Source: Metabacillus flavus (GTDB lineage Bacteria; Bacillota; Bacilli; Bacillales; Bacillaceae). Taken from it: a stretch of DNA of 64,000 nucleotides. The stretch's first letter is position 1, and each line of letters opens with the position of its first letter. The notes under the pieces were generated by a model, which was given only the letters and a program-made list of their open reading frames with translations, was not told the origin of the DNA and did not search any database. Where the stretch lies: positions 2,976,001 through 3,040,000 of the forward strand of contig NZ_JAGVRK010000001.1 in NCBI RefSeq assembly GCF_018283675.1, in the 5' to 3' direction. Below are positions 52,897 to 63,190 of the stretch, in pieces. Position numbers and translations under genes: made by a program.

Positions 52897-53344
52897 TAAG
52901 AAAAGCGGAGGGCGCTTGACCGTGCCAGCGGCTTCTGGCAAGGAGGTTCTGCTAGAAGCGCGGCGTCCTGCCGCAACGCTGAACTGACCTGCATCGTGCA
53001 GGCCTCCCTGAGAGACGGTGGAACCGGGACTGGCAAAGTCGCTCTTTGACTTTGACTGAACCGGTGAAGCGGCCGAAGGGCTAGCCGCTGGACCTGGACA
53101 ATAAGAAAAGCGGAAGCGGCTTGTTCAGCTCTGAGAGACGGTGGAACCGGGACTGGCAAAGTCGCTTTTTGACTTTGACTGAACCGGTGAAGCGGCCGAA
53201 GGGCTAGCCGCTGGACCTGGACAATAAGAAAAGCGGAAGCGGCTTGTTCAGCTCTGAGAGACGGTGGAACCGGGACTGGCAAAGTCGCTTTTTGACTTTG
53301 ACTGAACCGGTGAAGCGGCCGAAGGGCTAGCCGCTGGAGCTGGA
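52897..53344. repeat. 123-bp tandem repeat, about 2.7 units plus a longer variant
   Basis: TAAGAAAAGCGGAAGCGGC starts units at 53102 and 53225, exactly 123 bp apart. A longer variant begins at 52897 with an 82-bp different insert. Each unit has GAGAGACGGTGGAACCGGG, AAAGTCGC.TTTGACTTTGAC and GGGCTAGCCGCTGGACCTGG. Since 123 is divisible by three, an open frame of 41-residue repeats runs through it on the minus strand, but it lacks a start signal. It belongs to the intergenic AGAAAAGCGGA type repeats common in Bacillaceae. Confidence 0.8.
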
Positions 53345-53392
53345 CAAAGAAAGATAATTGGGTAGAAATTTATACTTTCTTATCTTTACAAA

Positions 53393-53423
53393 AAAGCCTG
53401 ACAGCGGATTGCTGTCAGGCTTT
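53393..53423 (-). terminator. luxS terminator
   Basis: AAAGCCTGACAGC pairs with GCTGTCAGGCTTT around a short loop, ten bases past the luxS stop. Confidence 0.9.
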
Positions 53424-53431
53424 ACATAAGA

Positions 53432-53905
53432 TTATCCGAATACTTTTTCAAGCTCTTTCTTATCCTGATCAAGCCAGAACTTCATCAGACGCTTCGCTCC
53501 ATCCAAATCATGAAGCTTCGCTTGTCCGCATTGCTTTTCATTTGCAGCTGGAATTTCGTCAATTTCAATTGCTGACTTTAATGTATCCTCAAGAAGATCT
53601 ATAATTTCCTTAACAGTCGGCTCTCCGCTGACTACAAGATAGTAACCCGTTTGACAGCCCATTGGCGAGATATCAATAATATCAAAATGATCGTACTTTT
53701 CTGCATGGTCACGAATATTAAAAGCAAGCAAATGCTCAAGCGTGTGAATCGTGTCGGGTTTCATTGCCTGTTTGTTCGGCTGGCAGAAACGGATATCAAA
53801 TTTATTAACAACACCATCGGATCCTACTTTATGGACGCCGCAATGTCTTACGTAAGGTGCTTTGACTGCATTATGATCAAGCTCAAAGCTTTCTACTGAT
53901 GGCAT
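53432..53905 (-). CDS. luxS: S-ribosylhomocysteine lyase (AI-2 synthase)
   Basis: Cleaves S-ribosylhomocysteine to homocysteine and DPD, the AI-2 precursor, and so recycles the product of SAM-dependent methylation. 157 residues, matching the family. The metal site is HTLEH (His54, His58) and the Cys in KQCGQ near 126. The ATG at 53905 follows GGGAG by eight bases; the frame's earlier GTG is less likely. Located between ytkA and yidD, as in B. subtilis. Confidence 0.97.
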   Translation of the reverse strand: MPSVESFELDHNAVKAPYVRHCGVHKVGSDGVVNKFDIRFCQPNKQAMKPDTIHTLEHLLAFNIRDHAEKYDHFDIIDISPMGCQTGYYLVVSGEPTVKEIIDLLEDTLKSAIEIDEIPAANEKQCGQAKLHDLDGAKRLMKFWLDQDKKELEKVFG

Positions 53906-54091
53906 ATTTTTCACTCCCTATTCATATTCCATAAGCCTATTGTAACAATTCCGATAAGAACCATCAACTTAATTGGCTTTGGTTTTTTTATGTTCTTTGC
54001 TTTTTTATTCCCTTTGACGTAAATTTATAACATTAAGGTACATTTGTCCGGGCGTTTACACGTTCATATCATTAATAAAAGGAGGCGTATC

Positions 54092-54331
54092 ATGAAAACA
54101 TTGTTTTTGAAGCTCATTCGATTTTATCAAAAATTTATCTCTCCAATGACTCCGCCTTCTTGCCGATTTTACCCTACCTGCTCAAATTACGGTTTAGAGG
54201 CAATTCAAAAGCATGGAGCCATTAAAGGAAGCTGGCTGACAGCCTTAAGAATTCTTAAATGCAATCCTATGCATCCAGGCGGGTTTGATCCGGTTCCCGA
54301 AAAGAAGGAATCTACTCATACCCATTCGTAA
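54092..54331 (+). CDS. yidD: membrane protein insertion efficiency factor YidD
   Basis: A 79-residue YidD (B. subtilis YtjA) protein that assists YidC/SRP insertion. Signature: [20 protein letters not shown] and [10 protein letters not shown], then [16 protein letters not shown]. Three Cys are conserved. The ATG at 54092 follows AAAGGAGG. Its last 20 bp overlap the convergent ytiB gene. Confidence 0.93.
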   Translation: MKTLFLKLIRFYQKFISPMTPPSCRFYPTCSNYGLEAIQKHGAIKGSWLTALRILKCNPMHPGGFDPVPEKKESTHTHS

Positions 54332-54878
54332 TCAAATCCAGCTTGCCCGTTCCAGGATCAATTACCAGTCCATGAACCCTAACATCGGCCGGAAGCAGGG
54401 GATGATTTTTTATGACATCTACACTATGTAAAACACTATCCTCTACTTTATCAAAGCCCTGAAGCCATTTATCTAAATCCATGCCCGAGTAGCGAAGCAA
54501 ATCGATTTTATCCTGAGAGATGCCGCGGTTCTTGGTTTTTTCTAAAAATGACTTTGCATTCAGCTTGCTCATTCCACAGTCATGATGGCCGACAACACAT
54601 ATTTCTTCAGCACCAAGCTCATAAACAGCAACCAGCAGACTCCTCATAATACTTCCAAACGGATGCGCCACTATAGCCCCTGCACTTTTTACAATCTTCA
54701 CGTCACCGTTTCGGAAGTTCATGGCATTTGGCAGAAGCTCAACCAGCCTTGTATCCATACATGTAAGAATTACGAGCTTCTTATCAGGAAATTTGCTTGT
54801 TTCAAATTTTTCATATTGTTTAGTTTCGACGAATGTCTGGTTGTGTTCTAAAATGTGATCAAGTATCTTCACTGTCAT
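54312..54878 (-). CDS. ytiB: beta-carbonic anhydrase-like protein
   Basis: A 188-residue beta-carbonic anhydrase, hydrating CO2 with zinc. Zinc ligands: Cys and Asp in [11 protein letters not shown], and His/Cys in VVGHHDCGM. In B. subtilis YtiB belongs to this family. The start is uncertain: Met at 54878 lies four bases after AAAGGAG, a GTG two codons later has nine-base spacing, and Met at 54896 is also open. Convergent overlap with yidD is 20 bp. Confidence 0.9.
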   Translation of the reverse strand: MTVKILDHILEHNQTFVETKQYEKFETSKFPDKKLVILTCMDTRLVELLPNAMNFRNGDVKIVKSAGAIVAHPFGSIMRSLLVAVYELGAEEICVVGHHDCGMSKLNAKSFLEKTKNRGISQDKIDLLRYSGMDLDKWLQGFDKVEDSVLHSVDVIKNHPLLPADVRVHGLVIDPGTGKLDLITNGYE

Positions 54879-55114
54879 CTGCTCCTTTGCATTCATATCA
54901 CATCCAATATAGCATATACCATTCCAATCGTGTCTATTTCATATATACGTTTAAACCAAAATGATTAAGAGAAGCTTAAAATGCGAACTCCCTGGATTGG
55001 ACGAACTAACACCAAAAGCGATAAAAACCTTATTTTCACCGATTTTAATCAGTCTGCAAAAGAGCGCTCTAGTAGAAAAGTGACGATATTGACTAAATTT
55101 CTAGCTATTGCCGG

Positions 55115-55143
55115 TTCTCAAATCGTAACCTTTACGATATAAT
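55115..55143 (+). promoter_or_regulatory. Zur box and promoter of the zinc-binding protein gene
   Basis: AAATCGTAA (55120-55128), a three-base gap, and TTACGATAT (55132-55140) fit the B. subtilis Zur box AAATCGTAA-N3-TTACGATTT, with one mismatch. It overlaps the promoter (TTCTCA at 55115-55120 and TATAAT at 55138-55143, 17 bp apart). Zinc-loaded Zur should block transcription. Confidence 0.85.
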
Positions 55144-55189
55144 AGCGAAGGATATTAGGAACTGGTTTATTTTTGAGAGGAGAAACACA

Positions 55190-56146
55190 ATGAGAAAAAT
55201 AGCTCTTGCTTTAATTTTGCTCCTCGCTGCGGCTTCATCACTGGCGGGATGTTCATCAAGCGGCGAGACGAACGAGGCGAAGAATGGCAGATTGAAAATA
55301 TATACGACGATTTTCCCGCTTGAAGATTTCACAAAAAAAATCGGCGGAGATCTAGTGGAAGTTAAAAGCGTGTATCCTCCTAATACAGACGCACATTCCT
55401 TTGAACCCTCCACTAAAACCATGGTTAAAATTGCAGAGGGTGATGCTTTTATTTACACTGGAGCAGGCATTGAAGGGTTTGCTGATAAAGCGGCAGAAAC
55501 ATTAAAGAATGAGGATGTTGAAATCGTTAAGGCAGCAGAAGGAATTGAACTCGCTAAAAGTGCAGCTCATTCTCATGAAGGAGAAGCAGGCCATGATGAA
55601 CATGAAGGACATGAACATGGAGATACCGATCCTCATGTTTGGCTTGATCCAATCCGTTCCATCCAGATGGCTGAAAACATAAAGAATGCACTCGTTAAAA
55701 AACACCCTGAAGGCAAAGAAACCTTTGAGAAGAATTTCGCTGCATTAAAGACAAACCTTGAGAAATTGGACAAGGAATATAAGGATACTCTTTCCAAAAC
55801 GGATAAAAAGGAAATTCTCGTTTCTCATGCAGCATATGGCTACTGGCAGGAACGCTATGGAATTGAGCAAATTAGTGTAATGGGGTTATCAGCTTCAGAT
55901 GAGCCCTCCCAAAAGCAAATCAGCGCCATCATTAAGGACGCTAAAGAACATGAAATCAAACATGTAATTTTTGAAAAGAATATCAGCAGCAAGCTCTCAG
56001 AGATTGTGCAGAAAGAAATTGGAGCAACTCCTTTAACTGTAAGTAATTTGGAATCCGTAACCGAAGAAGATGCAAAAAACAGCGAGGATTATTTCAGTCT
56101 TATGAGAAAAAATTTAGAGACCTTGAAAACCGCGCTGACAGAATAA
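55190..56146 (+). CDS. zinc-binding lipoprotein of an ABC importer (ZnuA/AdcA type)
   Basis: A 318-residue metal-binding lipoprotein. The signal ends SLAGC. The metal lobe has DAHSFEPST, an insertion rich in His (SAAHSHEGEAGHDEHEGHEH), HVWLDPIRS and LVSHAAYGYW, the ligands of ZnuA-type proteins, and the histidine loop favours zinc. Preceded by a Zur box. No permease or ATPase gene is adjacent, so it must use a channel encoded elsewhere. Acts at the outer face of the membrane. Confidence 0.92.
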   Translation: MRKIALALILLLAAASSLAGCSSSGETNEAKNGRLKIYTTIFPLEDFTKKIGGDLVEVKSVYPPNTDAHSFEPSTKTMVKIAEGDAFIYTGAGIEGFADKAAETLKNEDVEIVKAAEGIELAKSAAHSHEGEAGHDEHEGHEHGDTDPHVWLDPIRSIQMAENIKNALVKKHPEGKETFEKNFAALKTNLEKLDKEYKDTLSKTDKKEILVSHAAYGYWQERYGIEQISVMGLSASDEPSQKQISAIIKDAKEHEIKHVIFEKNISSKLSEIVQKEIGATPLTVSNLESVTEEDAKNSEDYFSLMRKNLETLKTALTE

Positions 56147-56154
56147 TAAAAGTT

Positions 56155-56186
56155 AAACCGCGACGCCCGCCGGCCTTGCGGTTTTT
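56155..56186 (+). terminator. terminator of the zinc-binding protein gene
   Basis: AAACCGC pairs with GCGGTTT, with a T7 run. Confidence 0.75.
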
Positions 56187-58399
<2,213 letters not shown>

Positions 58400-58411
58400 T
58401 TTCATGAATTC

Positions 58412-58446
58412 AAAAAGTCGGCTTCCTTCAATGGAAGCCGACTTTT
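58412..58446. terminator. bidirectional terminator between npr and rpmE2
   Basis: AAAAGTCGGCTTCC pairs perfectly with GGAAGCCGACTTTT around a short loop. Confidence 0.92.
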
Positions 58447-58450
58447 CATT

Positions 58451-58693
58451 TTACATATTATATTTTTTCATGAAACGATCAGCGCGGCCGCCTTTATCAG
58501 CAAACTTCTGTCTGCCAGTATAGAACGGATGAGTATCCGCAGTCGTTTCCATTTTAATGAGGGGATAGGTATTCCCGTCCTCCCACTTAATTGTTTCGTT
58601 GGCCCCTTTAGTTGAGCCGCTTAAAAATTTGAATCCGCTATTCACGTCCATATAGACGACTTTTTGATAGTTTGGATGTATGGCTTGTTTCAT
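58451..58693 (-). CDS. rpmE2: ribosomal protein L31 type B
   Basis: An 80-residue bL31 of the zinc-independent type (YtiA in B. subtilis): the Cys-x-x-Cys zinc site of type A is absent. Sequence [20 protein letters not shown] and [20 protein letters not shown] is diagnostic. Used when zinc is low, replacing the zinc-binding L31 so that its zinc is released. A Zur box and promoter lie upstream, consistent with this. AAGGAAGGGG is upstream of the ATG. Confidence 0.96.
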   Translation of the reverse strand: MKQAIHPNYQKVVYMDVNSGFKFLSGSTKGANETIKWEDGNTYPLIKMETTADTHPFYTGRQKFADKGGRADRFMKKYNM

Positions 58694-58713
58694 GATTATT
58701 ACCCCTTCCTTAC

Positions 58714-58734
58714 AAATCGTAATGTTTACGTTTT
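58714..58734 (-). promoter_or_regulatory. Zur box of rpmE2
   Basis: AAATCGTAA (58714-58722), TGT, TTACGTTTT (58726-58734) on the plus strand, one mismatch from the Zur consensus. It sits between the promoter -10 and the start codon. Confidence 0.82.
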
Positions 58735-58735
58735 A

Positions 58736-58764
58736 ATATTAACAAATGGTCGTGACCATGTCAA
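58736..58764 (-). promoter_or_regulatory. rpmE2 promoter
   Basis: Minus-strand TTGACA (58759-58764) and TAATAT (58736-58741) with 17 bp spacing; the Zur box follows directly downstream. The stretch 58765-58983 otherwise holds no gene. Confidence 0.7.
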
Positions 58765-58983
58765 TTTTGGCGTTTTTATATAGGCTTTATAGGAAAGGAG
58801 AGGGCCGGACTCATTGGGGGGACAAACCCGTAAAGAACCTGCACACCGCCTCCCTGCGGAGAGCGAATCAGCCATTCTCATTACTGTAAGGGATCATCCT
58901 GAAGCGAAAATCAGCCAAAAACAATAGAATTTCAAACAGTGAAAGGAGCTTTGAAAATTCACTTTCCGGACAGTCCCGCCACT

Positions 58984-59631
58984 TTATTCTTTTATACGCA
59001 GCCCTAGTAGCGCAGCAAAACCAATTGCCTGTTCAGAAGAAACCACACAGCCTTCCAAATTTCCAGGCTGCAAACTAATCTGATCATAATGACATGTACT
59101 TATGTCTATCCCTTTTAAAGCAGTGCCTGTAAAATCAGCGGAGTTCAAATCACATTGTTCAAATATAATCTTATTAAATCTAGCATCGAAAAAATTGACA
59201 TTTTGCAAAGATGAACGTTCAAACGTAATTTGTTTTAAACGGGCATCCCCAAAATCGGCCAAATTTAACAGACAGTTTTCAAAGGTTACATTTCCGAGAT
59301 TAGCCTCCGAAACATTCAGCCCCATTAGTTTGCAGTCCTTGAAAACGACTCTGTTTAGATTTCCCTCGCTTAAATCAACATTGGACAAATCACAGTTTTC
59401 AAAAACAGCATCTGTTAAATCAATTCTCTTAAAAGAAGCATTTACCAGACGCACATGATTAATTACTACTTTGGAAAGAGTTAATTTATCAATTTCCACA
59501 TAATCAGCCTCGGTGTTTGAAATCAGGCAGTTGGACATATATGGGTCTTCATCATCAAATACGTCCTGAAAATTTCCCTCTTTAAGATCTTTTGGGATTT
59601 TTGGACGTTCCATTTTAAAATTTAAGGTCAC
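58984..59631 (-). CDS. pentapeptide-repeat protein
   Basis: A 215-residue protein. From about residue 60 to 190 it is a right-handed quadrilateral beta helix of A(D/N)LXX-type repeats (LTDAVFENCDLSNVDLSEGN, LNRVVFKDCKLMGLNVSEAN). The N-terminal 45 residues are different and hydrophilic. The start is weakly defined: GTG at 59631 is ten bases after AAGGGTG, and an ATG six codons later lacks a good site. Such proteins may mimic DNA (Qnr/MfpA) or be structural; nothing here decides. Confidence 0.8.
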   Translation of the reverse strand: MTLNFKMERPKIPKDLKEGNFQDVFDDEDPYMSNCLISNTEADYVEIDKLTLSKVVINHVRLVNASFKRIDLTDAVFENCDLSNVDLSEGNLNRVVFKDCKLMGLNVSEANLGNVTFENCLLNLADFGDARLKQITFERSSLQNVNFFDARFNKIIFEQCDLNSADFTGTALKGIDISTCHYDQISLQPGNLEGCVVSSEQAIGFAALLGLRIKE

Positions 59632-59895
59632 GAAGCATTAGCACCCTTCAAAGGATAATTTTAAAAAACATTAATGAAAACATACCATAGCAAGGAGTTT
59701 TCATATAAGTCTTTATTTTGGTTAGTCATTGTGTTCTCAGAAGGAGCCTATTCTTTAAGTACCCCGTTTTTCAGCTCTGGATTTATATGAACCCAGCCAT
59801 ATCAGCTGTCTGCTTTTCTAGAGTGATAACACGAATAATGATTGGTAAAAAGCGGATAATAAGGAAAGGAAATCAGACAGGAAAGGCGGATTGTT

Positions 59896-61257
59896 ATGAC
59901 AGATTTAGTGTTTGCTCGCTCCCTTTTTGGAACGACGATGGGATTTCATATTATCTTTGCAACACTCGGGGTAGGAATTCCATTGATGATCTTTTTTGCT
60001 GAAATCATGTTTCAGCGTACGAAGGATATTGATTACTCGATTATGGCCAAGCGCTGGACAAAGGGTCAGGCTGTTCTCCTTGGAGTGGCAATCCCTACCG
60101 GAACCATTGCAGGAACGCAGCTGACCCTTTTATGGCCAGGCTTTATGGAGGTAATTGGACGAGTCATGTCCCTACCTTTTCAAATCGAAATTTATGCATT
60201 TTTCATTGAAGCTCTGTTCATGTCCATCTACGTTTACGCATACGACCGAATCGGACCGAAAACAAGACTTCTTAGTGTATTTTTTATTTTTCTGGGCGCA
60301 ACAGCATCAGCCGTTCTGATAACAAATGTTCATGCTTTCGAAGGGACTCCGGCAGGCTTTCGAATTCAAAATGGAGAGATTGTGGATGTTGATCCATGGG
60401 CGGCATTTTTCAATCCCAGTTTCCTTGTTTCCGCTGCTCATGTAGCGTTTTCCGCCTTTATGACCGGAGCTTTTATGATCACCACAATTGCAGCCTTTAA
60501 AATGCTGAAAAACAGAAAAAACGAGCGGCTATTCACCTTTCACCGAAAGGCATTTATTATGAGCCTTCTAATTGGACTCGTGTCCTCTTTTTTAACTGCC
60601 ATTAATGGGCACGAATCGGCTCAAATGCTTCATGAGTATCAGCCTGAAAAACTAGCCGCAGCAGAAGGCTTATTTGAAACCCAGGACCATGCGCCGCTTG
60701 CAATAGGCGGATTCACCGACAGAGAGGCGCAGGAAATCAAATATGGGATTGAAATTCCCTGGGCGCTGAGTTTTCTTGCTGGTAACAGCTTTGATACAGA
60801 AGTAAAAGGCCTTAACGATTTCCCGGAGGAATATTGGCCTCCATTATTCGTTCACACCCTTTTTAACGCAATGGTATTAATCGGCAGTGCACTGATTGGA
60901 CTTTCACTATTCGGTCTTGTGTGGAAGAAATTTATAAAGAGGCCTTTCCCTAAATGGTTTTTATGGGTCTGCATTCCAGCCGGTCCCCTATCCCTTCTTT
61001 CCATCGAATTCGGCTGGATTTTTGCGTGTACAGGCCGTCAGCCGTGGGTGATCTACCGATTGCTTAAAACGTCTGAGGTCGTGACCAAATCCGGAAATAT
61101 TGGAACGCTGTTTTTATGCTTTACTGTTGTGTACGCCATATTAGGGACCGCCGTTCTTCTTGTTCTTCTTTATTACTTCAAGCGGAATACCGTTGAAAAA
61201 GATCTTGCGGCTGCTCAGGGTAATTCCAGAGAAGGAAATGGTGTAGATGTTTATTAA
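59896..61257 (+). CDS. ythA: cytochrome bd-type oxidase subunit I
   Basis: A 453-residue subunit I of a bd-type quinol oxidase. His18 in GFHIIFATLG, further His residues in NGHESAQMLHEY, the GRQPW motif (CTGRQPWVIYRLLK) and the short Q-loop are typical of CydA. The Q-loop is short, the form found in Bacillus YthA and cyanide-insensitive oxidases. Integral membrane, about nine helices. It precedes ythB by 35 bp. Reduces O2 to water with electrons from menaquinol. Confidence 0.93.
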   Translation: MTDLVFARSLFGTTMGFHIIFATLGVGIPLMIFFAEIMFQRTKDIDYSIMAKRWTKGQAVLLGVAIPTGTIAGTQLTLLWPGFMEVIGRVMSLPFQIEIYAFFIEALFMSIYVYAYDRIGPKTRLLSVFFIFLGATASAVLITNVHAFEGTPAGFRIQNGEIVDVDPWAAFFNPSFLVSAAHVAFSAFMTGAFMITTIAAFKMLKNRKNERLFTFHRKAFIMSLLIGLVSSFLTAINGHESAQMLHEYQPEKLAAAEGLFETQDHAPLAIGGFTDREAQEIKYGIEIPWALSFLAGNSFDTEVKGLNDFPEEYWPPLFVHTLFNAMVLIGSALIGLSLFGLVWKKFIKRPFPKWFLWVCIPAGPLSLLSIEFGWIFACTGRQPWVIYRLLKTSEVVTKSGNIGTLFLCFTVVYAILGTAVLLVLLYYFKRNTVEKDLAAAQGNSREGNGVDVY

Positions 61258-61292
61258 AGCGCTCAAGCGACTACATAAGGAGGCAGCACAAA

Positions 61293-62339
61293 ATGGGCGT
61301 ATCCGCTGATGCACTACTCGCGATCACAGTCCTTTGGGGTTTTATTTTTATCTATGCTGTAATGGGAACAATGGACTTTGGCGCAGGCTTTTGGTCGATG
61401 ATTTACTTAAATCAGAAAAAGACAAAAGCAACCAATATCGCAAACCGCTATTTAAGCCCCACTTGGGAAGTAACAAATGTTTTCATCGTGGCAATTGTCG
61501 TAGCTGTGTTCAGTTTTTTCCCGGGGGCAGCCTATATTCTTGGAACCGTCCTGCTCATACCGGGAAGCATGATTCTCTTACTTCTTGCAATCCGAAGCGG
61601 CTTTCTCGTCTTCTCCCATATTGCAAAGGATTATGAACGTGCCTTAACCTATATTTCAGGAATTTCCGGGTTTATCATTCCAGCCCTATTGATTTCCATA
61701 TTGCCTATTACGCACGGCAAGTACATCAAAGTAGTGGATGGTGTCCACCAGCTTCAAATTGGTACGGTTTTCACAAGTCCCAATGTTTTCGCCTTTATAG
61801 GATTTGCCGTAAGCAGCACCTTATTTCTCTCCTCCCTGCTGCTTGCCGACTATTCACGCAATCTTGCCGGCGAAGAAAAAGCCTATGAAGTTTATCGGAG
61901 AGACGCTCTGATTACTGGCCCGATTTCACTTGTCATGGCTTTTCTTATCATGCTGACGCTTCGTTCAGAAGCAAGCTGGATTTACAGCAATATGATGGAA
62001 TATTTGCCTGCACTCATCAGTTCAGTGGTCATGTTTTTAATTGCCGGAGCAGCTCTGTTTATCCCATTTAAAAACAGAAACACTCTGGGAAGACCGAGAA
62101 TTGCCATGGTCGCTGTTTTATTGCAATATTTTTTCGCAAGCTATGCCTACGGACGCGCCCATCTTCCATATATGATTTATCCTGATATTACACTCGACGC
62201 AGGATTCACTGATCCAAATACATTTCATGCTCTATTTATCAGCTACATTGTAGGGTTTGCCATTCTTTTTCCAGGCTTCATTTTCTTCTGGAACTTGTTT
62301 ATGAAAAACCCCAAAACCGCAGAGGAAAATGAATCCTGA
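61293..62339 (+). CDS. ythB: cytochrome bd-type oxidase subunit II
   Basis: A 348-residue subunit II (CydB family) with about eight helices: FIFIYAVMGTMDFGAGFWSM at the N-terminus, WEVTNVF, and a C-terminal YGRAHLPYMIYPDITLDAGF. AAGGAGG lies upstream of the ATG. With ythA it forms the two-subunit membrane oxidase. The assembly transporter genes cydCD are not adjacent. Confidence 0.92.
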   Translation: MGVSADALLAITVLWGFIFIYAVMGTMDFGAGFWSMIYLNQKKTKATNIANRYLSPTWEVTNVFIVAIVVAVFSFFPGAAYILGTVLLIPGSMILLLLAIRSGFLVFSHIAKDYERALTYISGISGFIIPALLISILPITHGKYIKVVDGVHQLQIGTVFTSPNVFAFIGFAVSSTLFLSSLLLADYSRNLAGEEKAYEVYRRDALITGPISLVMAFLIMLTLRSEASWIYSNMMEYLPALISSVVMFLIAGAALFIPFKNRNTLGRPRIAMVAVLLQYFFASYAYGRAHLPYMIYPDITLDAGFTDPNTFHALFISYIVGFAILFPGFIFFWNLFMKNPKTAEENES

Positions 62340-62379
62340 AGATATCAGGTATGCAATGGCAGCCAAAGTGAAAAAATAA
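62329..62379 (+). CDS. possible 16-codon peptide at the end of ythB
   Basis: ATG at 62329 follows GAGGAAA and reads MNPEDIRYAMAAKVKK before a stop at 62377-62379, overlapping the ythB end by 11 bp. It is not a typical CydS-type membrane peptide, being hydrophilic with no transmembrane segment. Probably incidental, but the start signal and overlap make it worth recording. Confidence 0.2.
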   Translation: MNPEDIRYAMAAKVKK

Positions 62380-62404
62380 CATTAAAGTGAAGGAGGAATA
62401 CAGG

Positions 62405-62566
62405 ATGTCCCATCAAAAAATTCAATGTGAAGTAAACAACTGCACCTACTGGGGCCAAGGCAACAACTGTACGGCCGATGCCATCTATGTAGTCAGCCAT
62501 GCAGGGAATCATGCAAGCAAAAGCGAAGAAACAGACTGCAAAACCTTTAAACCACAGGATCTATGA
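62405..62566 (+). CDS. DUF1540 cysteine-rich protein, 53 aa
   Basis: A 53-residue protein with four cysteines in the DUF1540 pattern: C(EVNN)CTYWGQGN, NCTADAIYVVSH, and TDCKTF. GAAGGAGG precedes the ATG. The cysteines probably bind a metal or form disulfides, as in this family's spore-coat-related members. It follows ythB by 65 bp. Confidence 0.8.
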   Translation: MSHQKIQCEVNNCTYWGQGNNCTADAIYVVSHAGNHASKSEETDCKTFKPQDL

Positions 62567-62572
62567 GTAAAT

Positions 62573-62595
62573 CCGGCCTAATGGCCGGGTTTTTT
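62573..62595 (+). terminator. terminator of the ythAB-DUF1540 unit
   Basis: CCGGCC pairs with GGCCGG, followed by GTTTTTT. Confidence 0.82.
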
Positions 62596-62634
62596 CATTT
62601 GGCCATGTTAAAGCATGATGTTGATTTTTGACAC

Positions 62635-62767
62635 CTGTTGATTGGAGCGGAAGGCGTGAGACTCTTGCGGGAGCAGCGGGACAGGTGAGACCCCGCAGCG
62701 GCGAAGCCAGGAGGAGGCTCACCGCCCGCCCAAAGATAAGCGAATGCCTGCTAGCTGCAATCAACAG
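62635..62767 (-). repeat. structured intergenic repeat, copy D
   Basis: Inverted copy of the element at 528-658. Its ends CTGTTGATTG (62635-62644) and CAATCAACAG (62758-62767) pair over ten bases. The core GGGGTCTCACC / GGTGAGCCTCCTC is conserved, but the GGCGGGG part near the end (62728-62741) has changed, reading CCCAAAGATAAG on the plus strand. Confidence 0.78.
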
Positions 62768-62828
62768 CTAAGTTTCACAGGACTTTCATTTAGAACCCGG
62801 CAGCCCTGCACACCTTTTGAAAACAGTA

Positions 62829-62856
62829 AAAAAACACCAGTAAATCGTACTGGTGC
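62829..62856 (-). terminator. terminator of the 57-aa gene
   Basis: CACCAGTA (62836-62843) pairs with TACTGGTG (62849-62856), and TTTTTTT follows on the minus strand. Confidence 0.8.
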
Positions 62857-62881
62857 AAACAGATGAGCGCTTTTGGATGGG

Positions 62882-63055
62882 TTATTGGGTTAGAGTTTGC
62901 TGGGCTTGAAGCAGCAGGTCTTGAATTTCGTCTTTGGAGAGCTGGGTCAGCTCCTGGACGGTGTCAGGGGAGACATTGCGTTTTAACAGCAGCGCGGCTA
63001 TAAACCTTTTCCTTTTCAGCGGATCGTGATCACTGGTTCCAGCACAAGCATTCAT
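62882..63055 (-). CDS. small helical protein, 57 aa
   Basis: ATG at 63055 with AAGGAGGG eleven bases upstream; a GTG eight codons earlier is open but would overlap the site. The product MNACAGTSDHDPLKRKRFIA and then LLLKRNVSPDTVQELTQLSK is mainly helical with a helix-turn-helix-like spacing, but no family is recognised. Its own terminator lies downstream. Confidence 0.6.
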   Translation of the reverse strand: MNACAGTSDHDPLKRKRFIAALLLKRNVSPDTVQELTQLSKDEIQDLLLQAQQTLTQ

Positions 63056-63165
63056 AAAATGTGGATCCCTCCTTTCCACGAAAGTATAGCGCTGAAAAAG
63101 GCTTGGGGCAAAGCAGCATATTGCTTTTATCTCCCTTTATTTAGCGTTTTTACTTGTAAAAAAAT

Positions 63166-63190
63166 AATAACCCCGGCTTAGGAGGTTATT
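63166..63190 (-). terminator. menC terminator
   Basis: AATAACC (63166-63172) pairs with GGTTATT (63184-63190), followed by ATTTTTTT on the minus strand. Confidence 0.65.

Noticed and set aside
52845-53282. 145-codon frame with repeating 41-residue units
   Set aside because: It is caused by the 123-bp repeat being a multiple of three and lacks a start signal; its product looks compositional rather than folded.
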